Shown: positions 44,213 through 53,385 of the stretch, one piece after another
Layout: each line of letters starts with the position of its first letter
Position numbering within the stretch: the stretch's first letter is position 1
Origin: JBBIOU01 sp037443205
GTDB lineage: Bacteria; Bacteroidota; Bacteroidia; Flavobacteriales_D; UBA2798
Direction: 5' to 3'
Assembly: GCA_037443205.1 (NCBI GenBank)
Contig: JBBIOU010000005.1
Coordinates: 49,255-113,254, forward strand
DNA: 64,000 nt
Notes under the pieces: model-generated
Told to the model about the DNA's origin: nothing
Database searches by the model: none
What the model saw: the letters and a program-made list of their open reading frames with translations, nothing else
Program-made: the position numbers and the translations under genes

Positions 44213-45157
44213 TTAATGCATTCCTTTTGCTGCCAAATAGCGTTCTGCATCTAATGCAGCCATACAGCCGCTGCCGGCAGAGGTAACCGCCTGACGATAT
44301 ACTTTATCTGCACAATCACCTGCTGCAAATACTCCTTCAATATTGGTTTTGGTAGTTCCCGGTACAACTTTAATATAGCCTGTTTCGTCCATATCGAGCC
44401 AACCTTTAAAAATATCCGTATTGGGTTTATGTCCGATGGCTACAAAAAAACCGGTTACATTTAATATACTGTGTTCTCCGGTTTTATTATTTTTAATTTT
44501 TACTCCTTCTACTGCTTTATCACCCAATATCTCTTCCGTTTCGGTATTCCAGAGCACTTCAATATTTGGAGTATTTAATACACGATGTTGCATAGCTTTA
44601 GAGGCACGCATTTTATCGCTTCTGATAAGCATATAAACTTTAGTACAAAGTTTTGCCAGATAGGTAGCTTCTTCGGCTGCAGTATCACCAGCACCCACAA
44701 TAGCAACTGTTAGCCCCCTAAAAAAGAAACCATCACATACAGCACATGCCGAAACTCCAAAACCATTTAATCGTTGTTCTGATTCCAGCCCCAACCATTT
44801 GGCAGATGCACCGGTAGCAATAATTACGGCATTGGCTGTTATTAACTTATTATCATCAATCCATAATTTGTGTACAGGACCGGTAAAATCTACTTTTGTA
44901 ACCATACCAAAGCGAATATCCGTATGAAATCTCTCTGCTTGCTTGCGAAAATCTTCCATCATTTCCGGGCCCTGAGTACCGTTCGGATATCCGGGGTAAT
45001 TTTCAACTTCGGTAGTAGTAGTAAGTTGACCACCGGGTTGTAAACCCATATACATTACCGGTTTCATATCGGCACGGGCTGCATAAATTGCGGCTGTATA
45101 TCCTGCCGGCCCCGAACCTATTATTAAACAATTAACATGTTCTGTTTGCTCACTCAT
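44213..45157 (-). CDS. trxB: Thioredoxin reductase
   Basis: The 314-residue flavoenzyme has the FAD motif GSGPAGYTAAIYAARA (13-28), the redox-active CAVC (about 138-141, in SACAVCDGFFF), an NADPH motif VGAGDTAAEEATYLA (~155) and GVFAAGDCADK near the C-terminus. It reduces thioredoxin with NADPH in the cytoplasm. A single gene, divergent from porQ. An imperfect -7 box (TATTTTCG) lies on the minus strand just upstream. Confidence 0.96.
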   Translation of the reverse strand: MSEQTEHVNCLIIGSGPAGYTAAIYAARADMKPVMYMGLQPGGQLTTTTEVENYPGYPNGTQGPEMMEDFRKQAERFHTDIRFGMVTKVDFTGPVHKLWIDDNKLITANAVIIATGASAKWLGLESEQRLNGFGVSACAVCDGFFFRGLTVAIVGAGDTAAEEATYLAKLCTKVYMLIRSDKMRASKAMQHRVLNTPNIEVLWNTETEEILGDKAVEGVKIKNNKTGEHSILNVTGFFVAIGHKPNTDIFKGWLDMDETGYIKVVPGTTKTNIEGVFAAGDCADKVYRQAVTSAGSGCMAALDAERYLAAKGMH

Positions 45158-45276
45158 GATTTGTGGATATTATTGGCTGCGAAAATAACCATTAAAGACA
45201 GAAGTTGGTTTAAAAATTTTTGTTTTAGTTTGTAATGCCATAAAATAATATGTTTTACCAACCGTTAATGTATTAA

Positions 45277-46320
45277 ATGTTGAAAAAAATTACGCTAATA
45301 ATTTTTGCCATAATGATAAACCAATTGGCGTTTTCGCAAATTGGCGGGCAAACTGCCTACCGTTTTTTAAATCTGGTAAGTCCGGCACGGATTGCTTCTA
45401 TGGGAGGTAATTTAATTATGGTACAGGATAATGATTTGGCATTAGCTTTAATAAATCCCTCGTTACTAAATGCTACACACCACCACAAAGCCCATATCAG
45501 CTATGCTAATTTATTTAGCGGTGTTAACACCGGATTTTTAGGATATTCCCGTTATTTTGAAAAATATGGCGCCTTTGCCGGCTCATTTCAGTATATCAAT
45601 TATGGAAATTTTATCGAAACCAATGAAACAGGAGAAAAAACGGGTAATTTTACTGCCGGTGATTATGCTTTAGCTGTTTCGGGAGCTAAACAAATAGACT
45701 CATTATTTTCTATCGGTGTAAATGTTAAGTTGTTTTATTCAAGCTATTACAATTTTTGGAGTATGGGCTCGGCACTAGATATAAGTGCAACCTACTATAA
45801 GCCTTCTAAACTATTTTGTGCTGCATTGGTTATTAAAAATTTAGGATATCAGTTTAAACCTTATACCCAAGGCAACCGGGAAAAATTTCCGTTTGAGATA
45901 CAAGCAGGAGTTTCTAAAAAACTTGCCTATGCTCCATTCAGGTTTTCGCTGGCATACGAAAATATACAACGATGGAATCTTGCCTACATAGATCCAACAC
46001 TTAAACCGCAAATTGACCCTGCCACCGGTTTACCTGAAGAGATAAAACCACCCGGATTTTTTGAAAATTTGGGCCGGCATTTAATTGCAGGTACAGAACT
46101 GTTAATAAAAAATTTCAGCCTGCGCTTTGCTTATAACTACAGAAGAAGAGCCGAATTACGCTATTCAGAACTTGGCGGCATTACCGGATTAAGTTTTGGT
46201 ATTGGCTACCGCAGTAAAAAATTCGATTTTAGTTATGGCCTGGCCTCCTATCATCTTGCAGGAACTACCAATCATATATCTATTGGTTTAAATCTGTCTG
46301 AACTGAGTTCTAAAAACTAA
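45277..46320 (+). CDS. porQ: Type IX secretion system protein PorQ
   Basis: The 347-residue outer-membrane protein has a signal peptide (ending AFSQ) and the family start IGGQTAYRFLNLVSPARIASMGGN, given by its position at 22-45. A barrel of strands ends in the characteristic HLAGTTNHISIGLNL. PorQ belongs to the T9SS and helps anchor cargo through the A-LPS attachment machinery. Its position directly before cmk is a recurring Bacteroidota gene order. It probably shares its transcript with cmk, but cmk also has its own promoter at the porQ stop. Confidence 0.9.
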   Translation: MLKKITLIIFAIMINQLAFSQIGGQTAYRFLNLVSPARIASMGGNLIMVQDNDLALALINPSLLNATHHHKAHISYANLFSGVNTGFLGYSRYFEKYGAFAGSFQYINYGNFIETNETGEKTGNFTAGDYALAVSGAKQIDSLFSIGVNVKLFYSSYYNFWSMGSALDISATYYKPSKLFCAALVIKNLGYQFKPYTQGNREKFPFEIQAGVSKKLAYAPFRFSLAYENIQRWNLAYIDPTLKPQIDPATGLPEEIKPPGFFENLGRHLIAGTELLIKNFSLRFAYNYRRRAELRYSELGGITGLSFGIGYRSKKFDFSYGLASYHLAGTTNHISIGLNLSELSSKN

Positions 46321-46324
46321 ATCT

Positions 46325-46332
46325 TATCTTTG
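46325..46332 (+). promoter_or_regulatory. -7 promoter box of cmk
   Basis: TATCTTTG begins five bases after the porQ stop. It contains the TTG at 46330, so cmk should start further downstream at TTG 46351. Confidence 0.5.
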
Positions 46333-46350
46333 AAGAAATTATTCTTTATT

Positions 46351-47046
46351 TTGAATAAGATAAATATTGCTATAGATGGTTATTCATCGTGCGGTAAAAG
46401 TACACTTGCCAAACAGCTGGCAAATCATTTTAATTATGTATATGTTGACTCGGGCGCTATGTATCGCGCTGTTGCACTGTATGCTTTAAGAATGGGTTTA
46501 ATTAAAGACAACTATATCCTTAGAGAAGAACTAATTGAGCAACTTCCCAAAATAGATATTTCATTTAAATACAACGGAAAATTAAATAAATCAGAAACTT
46601 ATCTGAACGGTGAAAATGTAGAAAACGAAATCAGAGGGATGGAAGTTTCTAAACATGTAAGCCATATTAGTTTAATTAAAGAAGTACGAAAAAAACTTAT
46701 TGCCTTGCAACAAAAAATAGGTATGTCTAAAGGTGTAGTAATGGATGGAAGAGATATTGGCACAGCCGTTTTTCCGGATGCGGAGTTAAAAATTTTTATG
46801 ACTGCAGATAAAGCCGTAAGAGCACAAAGAAGATATGAAGAGCTGAAAAATAAAGGGCAACCGGTAAGCATGGAAGAAGTGCATGAAAATATAGCCAGCA
46901 GAGATTTTGAAGACACCAACCGCGAAGAAAATCCTTTGGTTCAAGCTATTGATGCCAGAGTAATTGACAATACCGATCTTAGCCCCGAAGAGCAATTTGA
47001 AATTGCTAAAGAATGGATTAATGAACTCTTAAAAAACAATCGTTAA
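46351..47046 (+). CDS. cmk: Cytidylate kinase (CMP/dCMP kinase)
   Basis: The enzyme makes CDP and dCDP from the monophosphates. I place the start at TTG 46351, giving 231 residues beginning NKINIAIDGYSSCGKST after the initiator, the typical Cmk start. The earlier TTG 46330 lies inside a -7 box and no ATG precedes the P-loop. Motifs: P-loop GYSSCGKST (10-18), DSGAMYRAVALYA (~37), MDGRDIGTAVFPDAELKIFMTA (~132, split by position) and the LID arginines in RAQRRYEELK. It is one of the few genes here with a non-ATG start. Confidence 0.92.
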   Translation: MNKINIAIDGYSSCGKSTLAKQLANHFNYVYVDSGAMYRAVALYALRMGLIKDNYILREELIEQLPKIDISFKYNGKLNKSETYLNGENVENEIRGMEVSKHVSHISLIKEVRKKLIALQQKIGMSKGVVMDGRDIGTAVFPDAELKIFMTADKAVRAQRRYEELKNKGQPVSMEEVHENIASRDFEDTNREENPLVQAIDARVIDNTDLSPEEQFEIAKEWINELLKNNR

Positions 47047-47141
47047 TTACGCTGCTTAGCCGTATCCATGCAACATTTATATTGTGCTGTAAAAAACTCA
47101 AAAAATAACCCAAAATAAAAAAATGAAAAGAAATAAATATT

Positions 47142-47263
47142 AACCCAAATTCAGCATTAGAAATTTGAATTTATTTCAAATTTCCAATACTGAGTGCTTT
47201 GGCAAAGGGGTGGGATTTGGGTTATCCGCCATCAGGCGAGCATTACGCATACTAATGCGGAAT
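47142..47263. repeat. Dispersed structured intergenic repeat, copy B
   Basis: This lies between the 3' ends of cmk and the NifU-domain gene. Outer arms AACCCAAAT (47142-47150) and ATTTGGGTT (47215-47223) pair perfectly. Inside is a 20-bp stem, 47150-47169 with 47175-47194, of which 18 pairs match, with a 5-base loop. A small CTTT-GGC-AAAG hairpin (47197-47207), a CGCC-ATCA-GGCG hairpin (47227-47238) and a third stem, ATTACGCAT (47242-47250) with ATGCGGAAT (47255-47263), follow. The 325 bp from 47047 to 47371 hold nothing else recognisable. Confidence 0.8.
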
Positions 47264-47371
47264 TAAAGATAAGCCTCAAAAAATCATTAAACATTTTGGG
47301 GCTAAAGAAAAATGAAAATTTATACATTTATAACCGCTTATATGCTTCTGTGCAGTAAAAAATACAATTTG

Positions 47372-47602
47372 CTATATAGCTTCAACAGAAATAATTTCGG
47401 GTACTTCGCGCTTAATAGTTTCTTCAACACCTGCTTTCATAGTCATATTATTCATATTACAACTGCTGCATGCTCCCAGCAAGCGAACGCGGGCAACGTT
47501 ATCTTTGGTAATTTCTACCAACTCAATATTACCACCATCAGCTTCTAAAAATGGCCTTATTTTATTAATGGCGCTTTCTGTTTTTTCTTTAAGGGTCATC
47601 AT
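47372..47602 (-). CDS. NifU C-terminal domain protein (Nfu-type iron-sulfur scaffold)
   Basis: The 76-residue protein consists of a single NifU C-terminal domain: INKIRPFLEADGGNIELVE at the start, then LLGACSSCNMNNMTMKAGVE with the CxxC that holds a 4Fe-4S cluster. Such small proteins pass iron-sulfur clusters to apoproteins. Its start overlaps the stop of the Mrp/ApbC gene by one base, so the two are translated together and probably act in the same pathway. Confidence 0.93.
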   Translation of the reverse strand: MMTLKEKTESAINKIRPFLEADGGNIELVEITKDNVARVRLLGACSSCNMNNMTMKAGVEETIKREVPEIISVEAI

Positions 47603-48693
47603 TAGCTGTTTGTTATAGCATTTTTAAGCTTTAATTTATCGGCCTTGTTTACCTGTTCGGCAAAGTTAGTTACTAATAAATCAAAAGCAATAGCTGTAGG
47701 TGTATTTTCTTGTAATACGGCCGGTCTTCCGGCATCACCACTCTCGCGTATACTTTGCACCAATGGTATTTGTCCAAGCAATGGAATATTCATCTGTTCT
47801 GCAAGGAGTTTAGCTCCGTCTTTTCCAAAAATATAATATTTATGATCCGGCAACTCTTCCGGTGTAAACCATGCCATATTTTCTACAATGCCTAGTACAG
47901 GTATGTTAATACTGTTTAACTGAAACATATCAATACCTTTTCTGGCATCGGCAAGAGCCACTTCCTGGGGTGTACTTACTATTATTACACCGCTTAGCGG
48001 TGCTACTTGTATAAGGCTGAGATGTATATCTCCGGTACCGGGCGGAAGGTCTATGAGCATATAATCTAACTCGCCCCACCAGGCATCTTTAAATAACTGG
48101 GTAAGCGCTTTGCTGGCCATGGGTCCGCGCCACACAATTGCCTGGTTTAAATCAGCAAAAAAACCAATTGACAATAATTTTACACCGTAGCTTTCTATGG
48201 GTTTAATATATGTTTTTTCGTCAACTTCTATAGCCATGGGTTTTTCAAGCCGGCAATCAAACATAATTGGCATAGATGGGCCATAAATATCAGCATCTAT
48301 TAACCCTACTCTATATCCTTTTTTGGCGAGACCGGCAGCGAGATTGGCAGTAATGGTTGATTTACCTACCCCACCTTTTCCGGAAGCAATGGCCACAACG
48401 TGTTTTACTCCGGGCAATATGTTGCGTTGTTCAGGCGAGCGTGCATCTCCTAAAGGCACCACATTAACGTGGATATGAATATTATCGCCTAGTTGCCGTT
48501 GCAGCGCAAAACGACAAGCTTCTTCCATACGTTTTTTACTGTGCATGGCCGGGTTACTAACTTTTACAGTAAAAGCGATATTTGTACCCTCAATGCTAAT
48601 GTCGCTAACCAGATTTAAGTGTATAATATCCTTTTTTAAATCAGGTTCTATAACTTTACTCAAGGCTTCTTTTATTCTATCTTCGCTTATCAT
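47602..48693 (-). CDS. apbC: Mrp/ApbC family iron-sulfur cluster carrier ATPase
   Basis: The 363-residue protein has an N-terminal MIP18/DUF59 domain (about 1-85) and a deviant Walker A NTPase, ASGKGGVGKSTITANLA (~106), with DADIYGPSMP, LIDLPPGTGDIHL and VSTPQEVALADARKG. Mrp proteins bind and transfer 4Fe-4S clusters. The cluster-bridging CxxC seen after the ENM(S/A) motif in many homologues is absent: here the segment reads ENMAWFTPEELPDHKYYIFG. The partner Nfu protein, overlapping by one base, does have CxxC. It lies 39 bp after the end of... the upstream minus-strand DPP IV gene begins further away at 50934 and ends at 48733, so transcription may read through from it. Confidence 0.9.
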   Translation of the reverse strand: MISEDRIKEALSKVIEPDLKKDIIHLNLVSDISIEGTNIAFTVKVSNPAMHSKKRMEEACRFALQRQLGDNIHIHVNVVPLGDARSPEQRNILPGVKHVVAIASGKGGVGKSTITANLAAGLAKKGYRVGLIDADIYGPSMPIMFDCRLEKPMAIEVDEKTYIKPIESYGVKLLSIGFFADLNQAIVWRGPMASKALTQLFKDAWWGELDYMLIDLPPGTGDIHLSLIQVAPLSGVIIVSTPQEVALADARKGIDMFQLNSINIPVLGIVENMAWFTPEELPDHKYYIFGKDGAKLLAEQMNIPLLGQIPLVQSIRESGDAGRPAVLQENTPTAIAFDLLVTNFAEQVNKADKLKLKNAITNS

Positions 48694-48732
48694 ACCGGTA
48701 TATTAAAAAAAACAATTTTATTTAAAAACGGT

Positions 48733-50934
48733 TTATAAATTTTTTAAAATGTAGTTGGTCATTTGGGTATATAAATGTAAGCGCGTATTCCCTCCATATA
48801 TACCATGATTTCGGTTGGGATAAATAAACATATCAAATTGTTTATTAGATTTTATAAATGCATTGATAATTTCCATTGAGTTTTGGTAATGTACGTTATC
48901 ATCAGCCGAGCCGTGTATGAGCAGTAGTTTACCCTTTAATTTGTCGGCATGATTAATGGGTGAGTTTTCATCATATCCTCTGGCATTTTCCTGTGGCGTG
49001 CGCATAAAGCGCTCAGTATAAATATTATCGTAATAGCGCCAGTTGGTAACCGGAGCAACAGAGATACCTGTTTTAAAATAATCTGCACCTTTTGTCATAC
49101 ATAATAAAGTCATATACCCACCATAACTCCAACCTTGTACACCTATTCGGTTTTTATCTATATAAGGCAAGGCAGAAAGGTATTTGGCTGTTTCTATACA
49201 ATCTTGTGTTTCGAGTTTACCTAACTGAAGATAAGTGCATTTTTTAAATTCTTCGCCTCTGAACATAGTACCTCGCGGGTCAACGCACACTATCAGATAT
49301 CCTTTCTGTGCTAACATTTGATGCCACATATATTGTGGTCCTTCCCATGAATCAACTACTTCGTTATTACCGGGTCCTCCGTAAACAAACAGTAAAACCG
49401 GATATTTTTTGTTGGTATCAAATTTTTTAGGTTTTATCATCCAGGCATTTAATTCAATATTTTCGCTGGTATTAAATTTAAAAAATTCTTTGGGACTTAG
49501 GTGAAATTGTTTTAAAGTGTTATTAAGTTCTTTATTGTCTTCCAATACTTTTAATTGTTTGCCATTGGCCTGATGCAAGGTAATATAAAGTGGGGTATTG
49601 GCATCCGTCCAGTAGTTAATATAGTATTTCATACCGGTACTAAACTCTGCATTGTTTACACCGGATTTTTGAGTACTTAGTTTTTTCTTTCCGGTTCCAT
49701 CGGTTTTAATAACATATAAATCTTTGCGGTGAGCGCCTTCTTCGGCTGCTATGTAGTATATCAAATTATTATTTTCGTCAATGCCTTTAAATTCTACCAC
49801 ATCAAAATTTCCTTTGGTAATCTGTTTGGCATTACCTTTAAAATCTACTATATAAATATGATTATATCCGTCTGTTTCGCTGGTTCTGATAAATGCTTCC
49901 TGTTTATCTAAAAACACCCAGTCGTCATTAATTTCTACATAGGTTTTGGATGTTTCGGTATAAAAGGGTTTTATTTTCTGATTTAAACTATCGGTATTCA
50001 GTGAGCAATATTCGAGCTTGTTTTGCAGGCGGTTCATTCGTTGTATAAACAGTCTGTTATCTTTCTTACCCCATTTCATGCGCGGAATATATATATCGTG
50101 TGTATTATCATATATATCAGCTTGTGTATGGGTTTTTGCTGAAACATCATATATCCATAATGTGAGCATAGAGTTGTCTTCGCCTGCCTTTGGATATTTA
50201 AATGTATATAATTCAGGGTAAAGACTACCATAAATGGGCATGGTAAATTCTTTTACATGTGTTTCATTAAACTTCAGGTAGGCAATTTTAGTTGATGCAG
50301 GCGACCAGTAAAATGCTTTTACAATAGAAAATTCTTCTTCGTAAACCCAATCGGTAGCACCGTTAATTATTTTATTTTTTTCACCATCGCTGGTAACTGC
50401 GGTTTCTGTTTTTGTTGCAATATCAAACACATAAATATTGTTGTTTCTGACAAATGCAACTTTTTTTCCATCGGGCGAAAACTCTGCGAGCATTTGTTTA
50501 CCTGCAATTTTTGGGGCAAGTGGCAATGTTGTTTTAGTTTTTAAATCGTATATGTAGTAATATGCCATATACGAACGTCTGTATATAAACTCAATATCGG
50601 TAGCTATAAGCAGTTTTGTTTCATCAGCATTAAACTCGTATTCCTGTATCATTACCGGTTCATTGCCATCTAATATATTTTTTGAACTTACAACCGTTGC
50701 TGTTTTTTTATAGTCTTTATAGTTATATTTATTAATTTCAGTAAATCCTTCCTCATTCAGATCTAAAGAAGTAAATTGTTCCCCGTTTTTCATAGAACGG
50801 ACTTCATCAATGCTATTTTGAGCAAAGATGTTACTATACCAAATTAATTCGTTGGTTAATTCACGTTGTGCAAAAAGCGATAGATTGAAAAAGAGTAAAA
50901 AACAGGTAAACAAATGCAATCTCATACTATTCAT
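48733..50934 (-). CDS. S9B family dipeptidyl peptidase (DPP IV-like), exported
   Basis: The 733-residue protein has a signal peptide (about 1-22, ending LFAQ) and an eight-bladed N-terminal propeller (about 30-480). A C-terminal alpha/beta hydrolase domain (500-733) carries the catalytic serine in GWSYGGYMTL, the aspartate in HGSADDNVHYQN and the histidine in YPNRNHGIYGG. The double-Glu pair that binds the substrate N-terminus is probably in VYEEEFS (~194-200). It should remove X-Pro or X-Ala dipeptides in the periplasm for peptide nutrition. Two in-frame ATGs (50934 and 50925) are both possible starts. It ends 39 bp before apbC, same strand. Confidence 0.93.
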   Translation of the reverse strand: MNSMRLHLFTCFLLFFNLSLFAQRELTNELIWYSNIFAQNSIDEVRSMKNGEQFTSLDLNEEGFTEINKYNYKDYKKTATVVSSKNILDGNEPVMIQEYEFNADETKLLIATDIEFIYRRSYMAYYYIYDLKTKTTLPLAPKIAGKQMLAEFSPDGKKVAFVRNNNIYVFDIATKTETAVTSDGEKNKIINGATDWVYEEEFSIVKAFYWSPASTKIAYLKFNETHVKEFTMPIYGSLYPELYTFKYPKAGEDNSMLTLWIYDVSAKTHTQADIYDNTHDIYIPRMKWGKKDNRLFIQRMNRLQNKLEYCSLNTDSLNQKIKPFYTETSKTYVEINDDWVFLDKQEAFIRTSETDGYNHIYIVDFKGNAKQITKGNFDVVEFKGIDENNNLIYYIAAEEGAHRKDLYVIKTDGTGKKKLSTQKSGVNNAEFSTGMKYYINYWTDANTPLYITLHQANGKQLKVLEDNKELNNTLKQFHLSPKEFFKFNTSENIELNAWMIKPKKFDTNKKYPVLLFVYGGPGNNEVVDSWEGPQYMWHQMLAQKGYLIVCVDPRGTMFRGEEFKKCTYLQLGKLETQDCIETAKYLSALPYIDKNRIGVQGWSYGGYMTLLCMTKGADYFKTGISVAPVTNWRYYDNIYTERFMRTPQENARGYDENSPINHADKLKGKLLLIHGSADDNVHYQNSMEIINAFIKSNKQFDMFIYPNRNHGIYGGNTRLHLYTQMTNYILKNL

Positions 50935-51014
50935 AAGGTTTAAAAATTAATTTGCCGAAATTACTTAAAATAACAGATATTTACGGTATTATTTTACTTT
51001 GTATCGCAAAATAA

Positions 51015-51953
51015 ATGTTAACGGTAAAAAATCTGTATTACAGGTATAATAACAGGGCAGATTATGCTCTGCAGAATATAAATTTTACACTCAGCAAAAA
51101 CAGTATTACCGGTATTGCCGGGCAAACAGGCAGCGGAAAATCTACTCTGTTACACTGCATTTACGGTAAATACGACTTACTAAGTGGCGAAATTATATTT
51201 GACGGCAAACCTGTTTTAGGGCCATCAAATAAATTGATACCCGGACATGAAAACATGCAATTGGTGAACCAACAGTTTAAAACCGAAAATGAAATTAGTG
51301 TAGAAGAAAACTTACTGCGTTCTATGTTGGGTTATGATGATGCATATAAAAAAAAGCGAACCAAAGAATTATTAAAACTTTGCGGACTGAGTAAATATAA
51401 GCATTACAAACCTTTTCAGCTTTCGGGCGGACAACAGCAATTGCTATGTATTTGTATGGCATTGGCCGTGAATCCAAAATTATTATTATTGGATGAGCCT
51501 TTCGGGCATTTAGATTATATAACCAAAAAATTATTCATAGATGCCTTACTCCTGATCAAAATTAAATTAAACATTAATATACTCATTGTTTCGCATGATG
51601 CACAGGATTTACTTTCCTTATGCGATACAATAATCGTTTTAAAAAACGGTAAGTTGATTGAAATAGGTACACCCGTTGAACTATACAACCATGCTAAAAA
51701 TTTATATACCCATCAATTATTCGGCCCGGTAAATTATTTTAGCAAAAAACATATTTTAAGCAAAAAATATGAATCCTGTTTTATACGACCGGAAGTACTA
51801 AAAATTAGTAAAAAAGGACATCAGGTAAAAATAAAAAAATGCCTTTTTGCGGGTCAAAACTACCTGTTGGAATGTTCTGACAAATTTAACGAAACCATTT
51901 ACCTGTATAGTAAAAAATACATGAAAAACGGAAAACAGATAAATATTATTTAA
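51015..51953 (+). CDS. ABC transporter ATP-binding protein, orphan, with TOBE-like C-terminus
   Basis: The 312-residue protein has a complete ATPase: Walker A GQTGSGKSTLL (~35), signature LSGGQQQLL (~139), Walker B LLLLDEP (~160) and the H-loop VSHDAQD (~195). The last ~70 residues (FIRPEVLKISKKGHQVKIKK) resemble the TOBE region of importer ATPases such as PotA, FbpC or MalK, which would suggest uptake of metal ions or small solutes. No permease or binding protein is adjacent, so the partner is encoded elsewhere. It is divergent from the DPP IV gene; an imperfect -7 box (TTACTTTG) lies about 12 bp before the ATG. Confidence 0.85.
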   Translation: MLTVKNLYYRYNNRADYALQNINFTLSKNSITGIAGQTGSGKSTLLHCIYGKYDLLSGEIIFDGKPVLGPSNKLIPGHENMQLVNQQFKTENEISVEENLLRSMLGYDDAYKKKRTKELLKLCGLSKYKHYKPFQLSGGQQQLLCICMALAVNPKLLLLDEPFGHLDYITKKLFIDALLLIKIKLNINILIVSHDAQDLLSLCDTIIVLKNGKLIEIGTPVELYNHAKNLYTHQLFGPVNYFSKKHILSKKYESCFIRPEVLKISKKGHQVKIKKCLFAGQNYLLECSDKFNETIYLYSKKYMKNGKQINII

Positions 51954-51985
51954 GCAATTAATACTTGTGTGAATGGATTAAAAAA

Positions 51986-52936
51986 TTACCGCATCGAAAG
52001 ATGCATATTTTGAATTTTATGAGCAATTAATTTTTCCTGATTATCAATTTTTTCTTTGTGTTTTTCAAGTTCCTTGTTATCTTTAGAAATTACCTGGTGA
52101 TTTTTTAAGCGATAAAGTTTATTATATTCCTCAATCAAATTAATGGTTTGTTCAGAAAAATAACGGGAAACAAACTTTTGCCAGATATATTCAACTGCTT
52201 GTTCACTGGGGTGTATCATATCTTCTTTACAAAAACGGTAATCTCTTAGGTCGTCCATTTGTATTTCGTATGCCGGAAAATATTCAATTTGCGGATAAAG
52301 TTTAATGAGTTCGTGTATAGCCAAATGCAAGGTAGATTTACTCAATTGATTTTCGGTAAAACCATCACGCAGGTGTCTTACAGGACTTACTGTAAAAATA
52401 ATTTTTACATGATTTAAAGTTTTTAAGAGGGTTTCAATCAAATGATTGAATTGAGTTACTATTTCGTTAATTGTTAGCAAGCGTTTGGTAAATTTACTCT
52501 GCTCTACTTTATGGCAATTAGCTACAATTTTATTTTGATATTGATATATCCATGCCGTTCCAAAAGTAATGATAATACAATCGGCATGTAAAATAAATTG
52601 ATGTGCTTTAGCTATAGTATCATTAATTGCAATTAAAGCTGCATTTAAATCATGGTTGCTGTATTTGCCATGCAAATCAAAGTTTATATATTTATCAGCA
52701 TAACAATGATAATCAGCAGGCTCATAAAATTTATTTTCTAAAACTCTATGGATAGAATTAGATATACTATAAGGGTTGTATAAAATACCAAATGGGTTAT
52801 ACATTACATTAAAACCTGCCTCACACAGTTTAACACCTATATTTTCGGTAAAACAAGAACCTATTAAAAAATAATTATTCCGGTGGTTGAATGTATCTAC
52901 CGATTTAGCTAATGTTATTTCTGTTCTGAATCTCAT
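51986..52936 (-). CDS. GSCFA-domain protein (SGNH-hydrolase-like)
   Basis: The 316-residue protein opens with the family motif FLIGSCFTENIG (24-35), where the Ser is the likely nucleophile, then YNPFGILYNPYSISNSI and TFGTAWIYQ. Later come FTVSPVRHLRDGF and DMIHPSEQAVEYIW, with the Asp/His pair. The fold is SGNH-like, so it may deacylate or acylate a sugar or lipid. It has no signal peptide. The substrate is unknown. Its start shares one base with the MarR stop, and it is the third gene of a glycosyltransferase-MarR-GSCFA operon; it meets the ABC gene tail to tail. Confidence 0.88.
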   Translation of the reverse strand: MRFRTEITLAKSVDTFNHRNNYFLIGSCFTENIGVKLCEAGFNVMYNPFGILYNPYSISNSIHRVLENKFYEPADYHCYADKYINFDLHGKYSNHDLNAALIAINDTIAKAHQFILHADCIIITFGTAWIYQYQNKIVANCHKVEQSKFTKRLLTINEIVTQFNHLIETLLKTLNHVKIIFTVSPVRHLRDGFTENQLSKSTLHLAIHELIKLYPQIEYFPAYEIQMDDLRDYRFCKEDMIHPSEQAVEYIWQKFVSRYFSEQTINLIEEYNKLYRLKNHQVISKDNKELEKHKEKIDNQEKLIAHKIQNMHLSMR

Positions 52937-53385
52937 TATCCTCTTAACTTATCCAGTAAATCACTTAATTGTTTGGCTTCCTGAATAGATATTGTTTTGA
53001 TATTAGTATATTCATTTTCAAGTTGCGCGGTAATATCATTTATCAGTTCAAAACCTTTATCTGTGAGGGTAATTTCTGCCTGTCTTCGGTTATTAACGCA
53101 TACTTTCCTGTTCACATATTTTTTTGCATATAACTTATCAACCAATCTGGATGTATTAGACATTTTATCTATCATTCTTTCGGTGAGTAATTTTAATGTA
53201 GCCGGTTTACCGTTTTGTCCTTTTAAAATTCTTAATATATTAAATTGTTGAGCTGAAATATTATATTTTTTAAAGTATTTTTGATTGTGTGAGTTTATCC
53301 ATGCTGCCGTAAAAAGTATATTGATATATGCTTTATGATAATCGTTATAAAATTTTGATTGCTTTATTTCATCTTCAATTTTCAT
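52936..53385 (-). CDS. MarR-family transcriptional regulator
   Basis: The start ATG 53385 (149 residues, MKIEDEIKQSKF) is chosen because an upstream ATG at 53430 would overlap the preceding gene more deeply. It has a winged helix-turn-helix of the MarR type: ISAQQFNILRILKG, LLTERMIDKMSNTSRLVDKL (recognition helix), the wing VCVNNRRQAEITLTDKG and flanking dimerisation helices. It would bind DNA as a dimer, often releasing it on binding a small ligand or after oxidation. It overlaps the membrane glycosyltransferase gene by 11 bp and GSCFA by one base. Regulated genes are unknown; autoregulation of the operon is possible. Confidence 0.85.
   Translation of the reverse strand: MKIEDEIKQSKFYNDYHKAYINILFTAAWINSHNQKYFKKYNISAQQFNILRILKGQNGKPATLKLLTERMIDKMSNTSRLVDKLYAKKYVNRKVCVNNRRQAEITLTDKGFELINDITAQLENEYTNIKTISIQEAKQLSDLLDKLRG

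Noticed and set aside
47312..47548. 78-residue plus-strand frame opposite the NifU-domain gene
   Set aside because: It is antisense to a certain gene with no recognisable motif.
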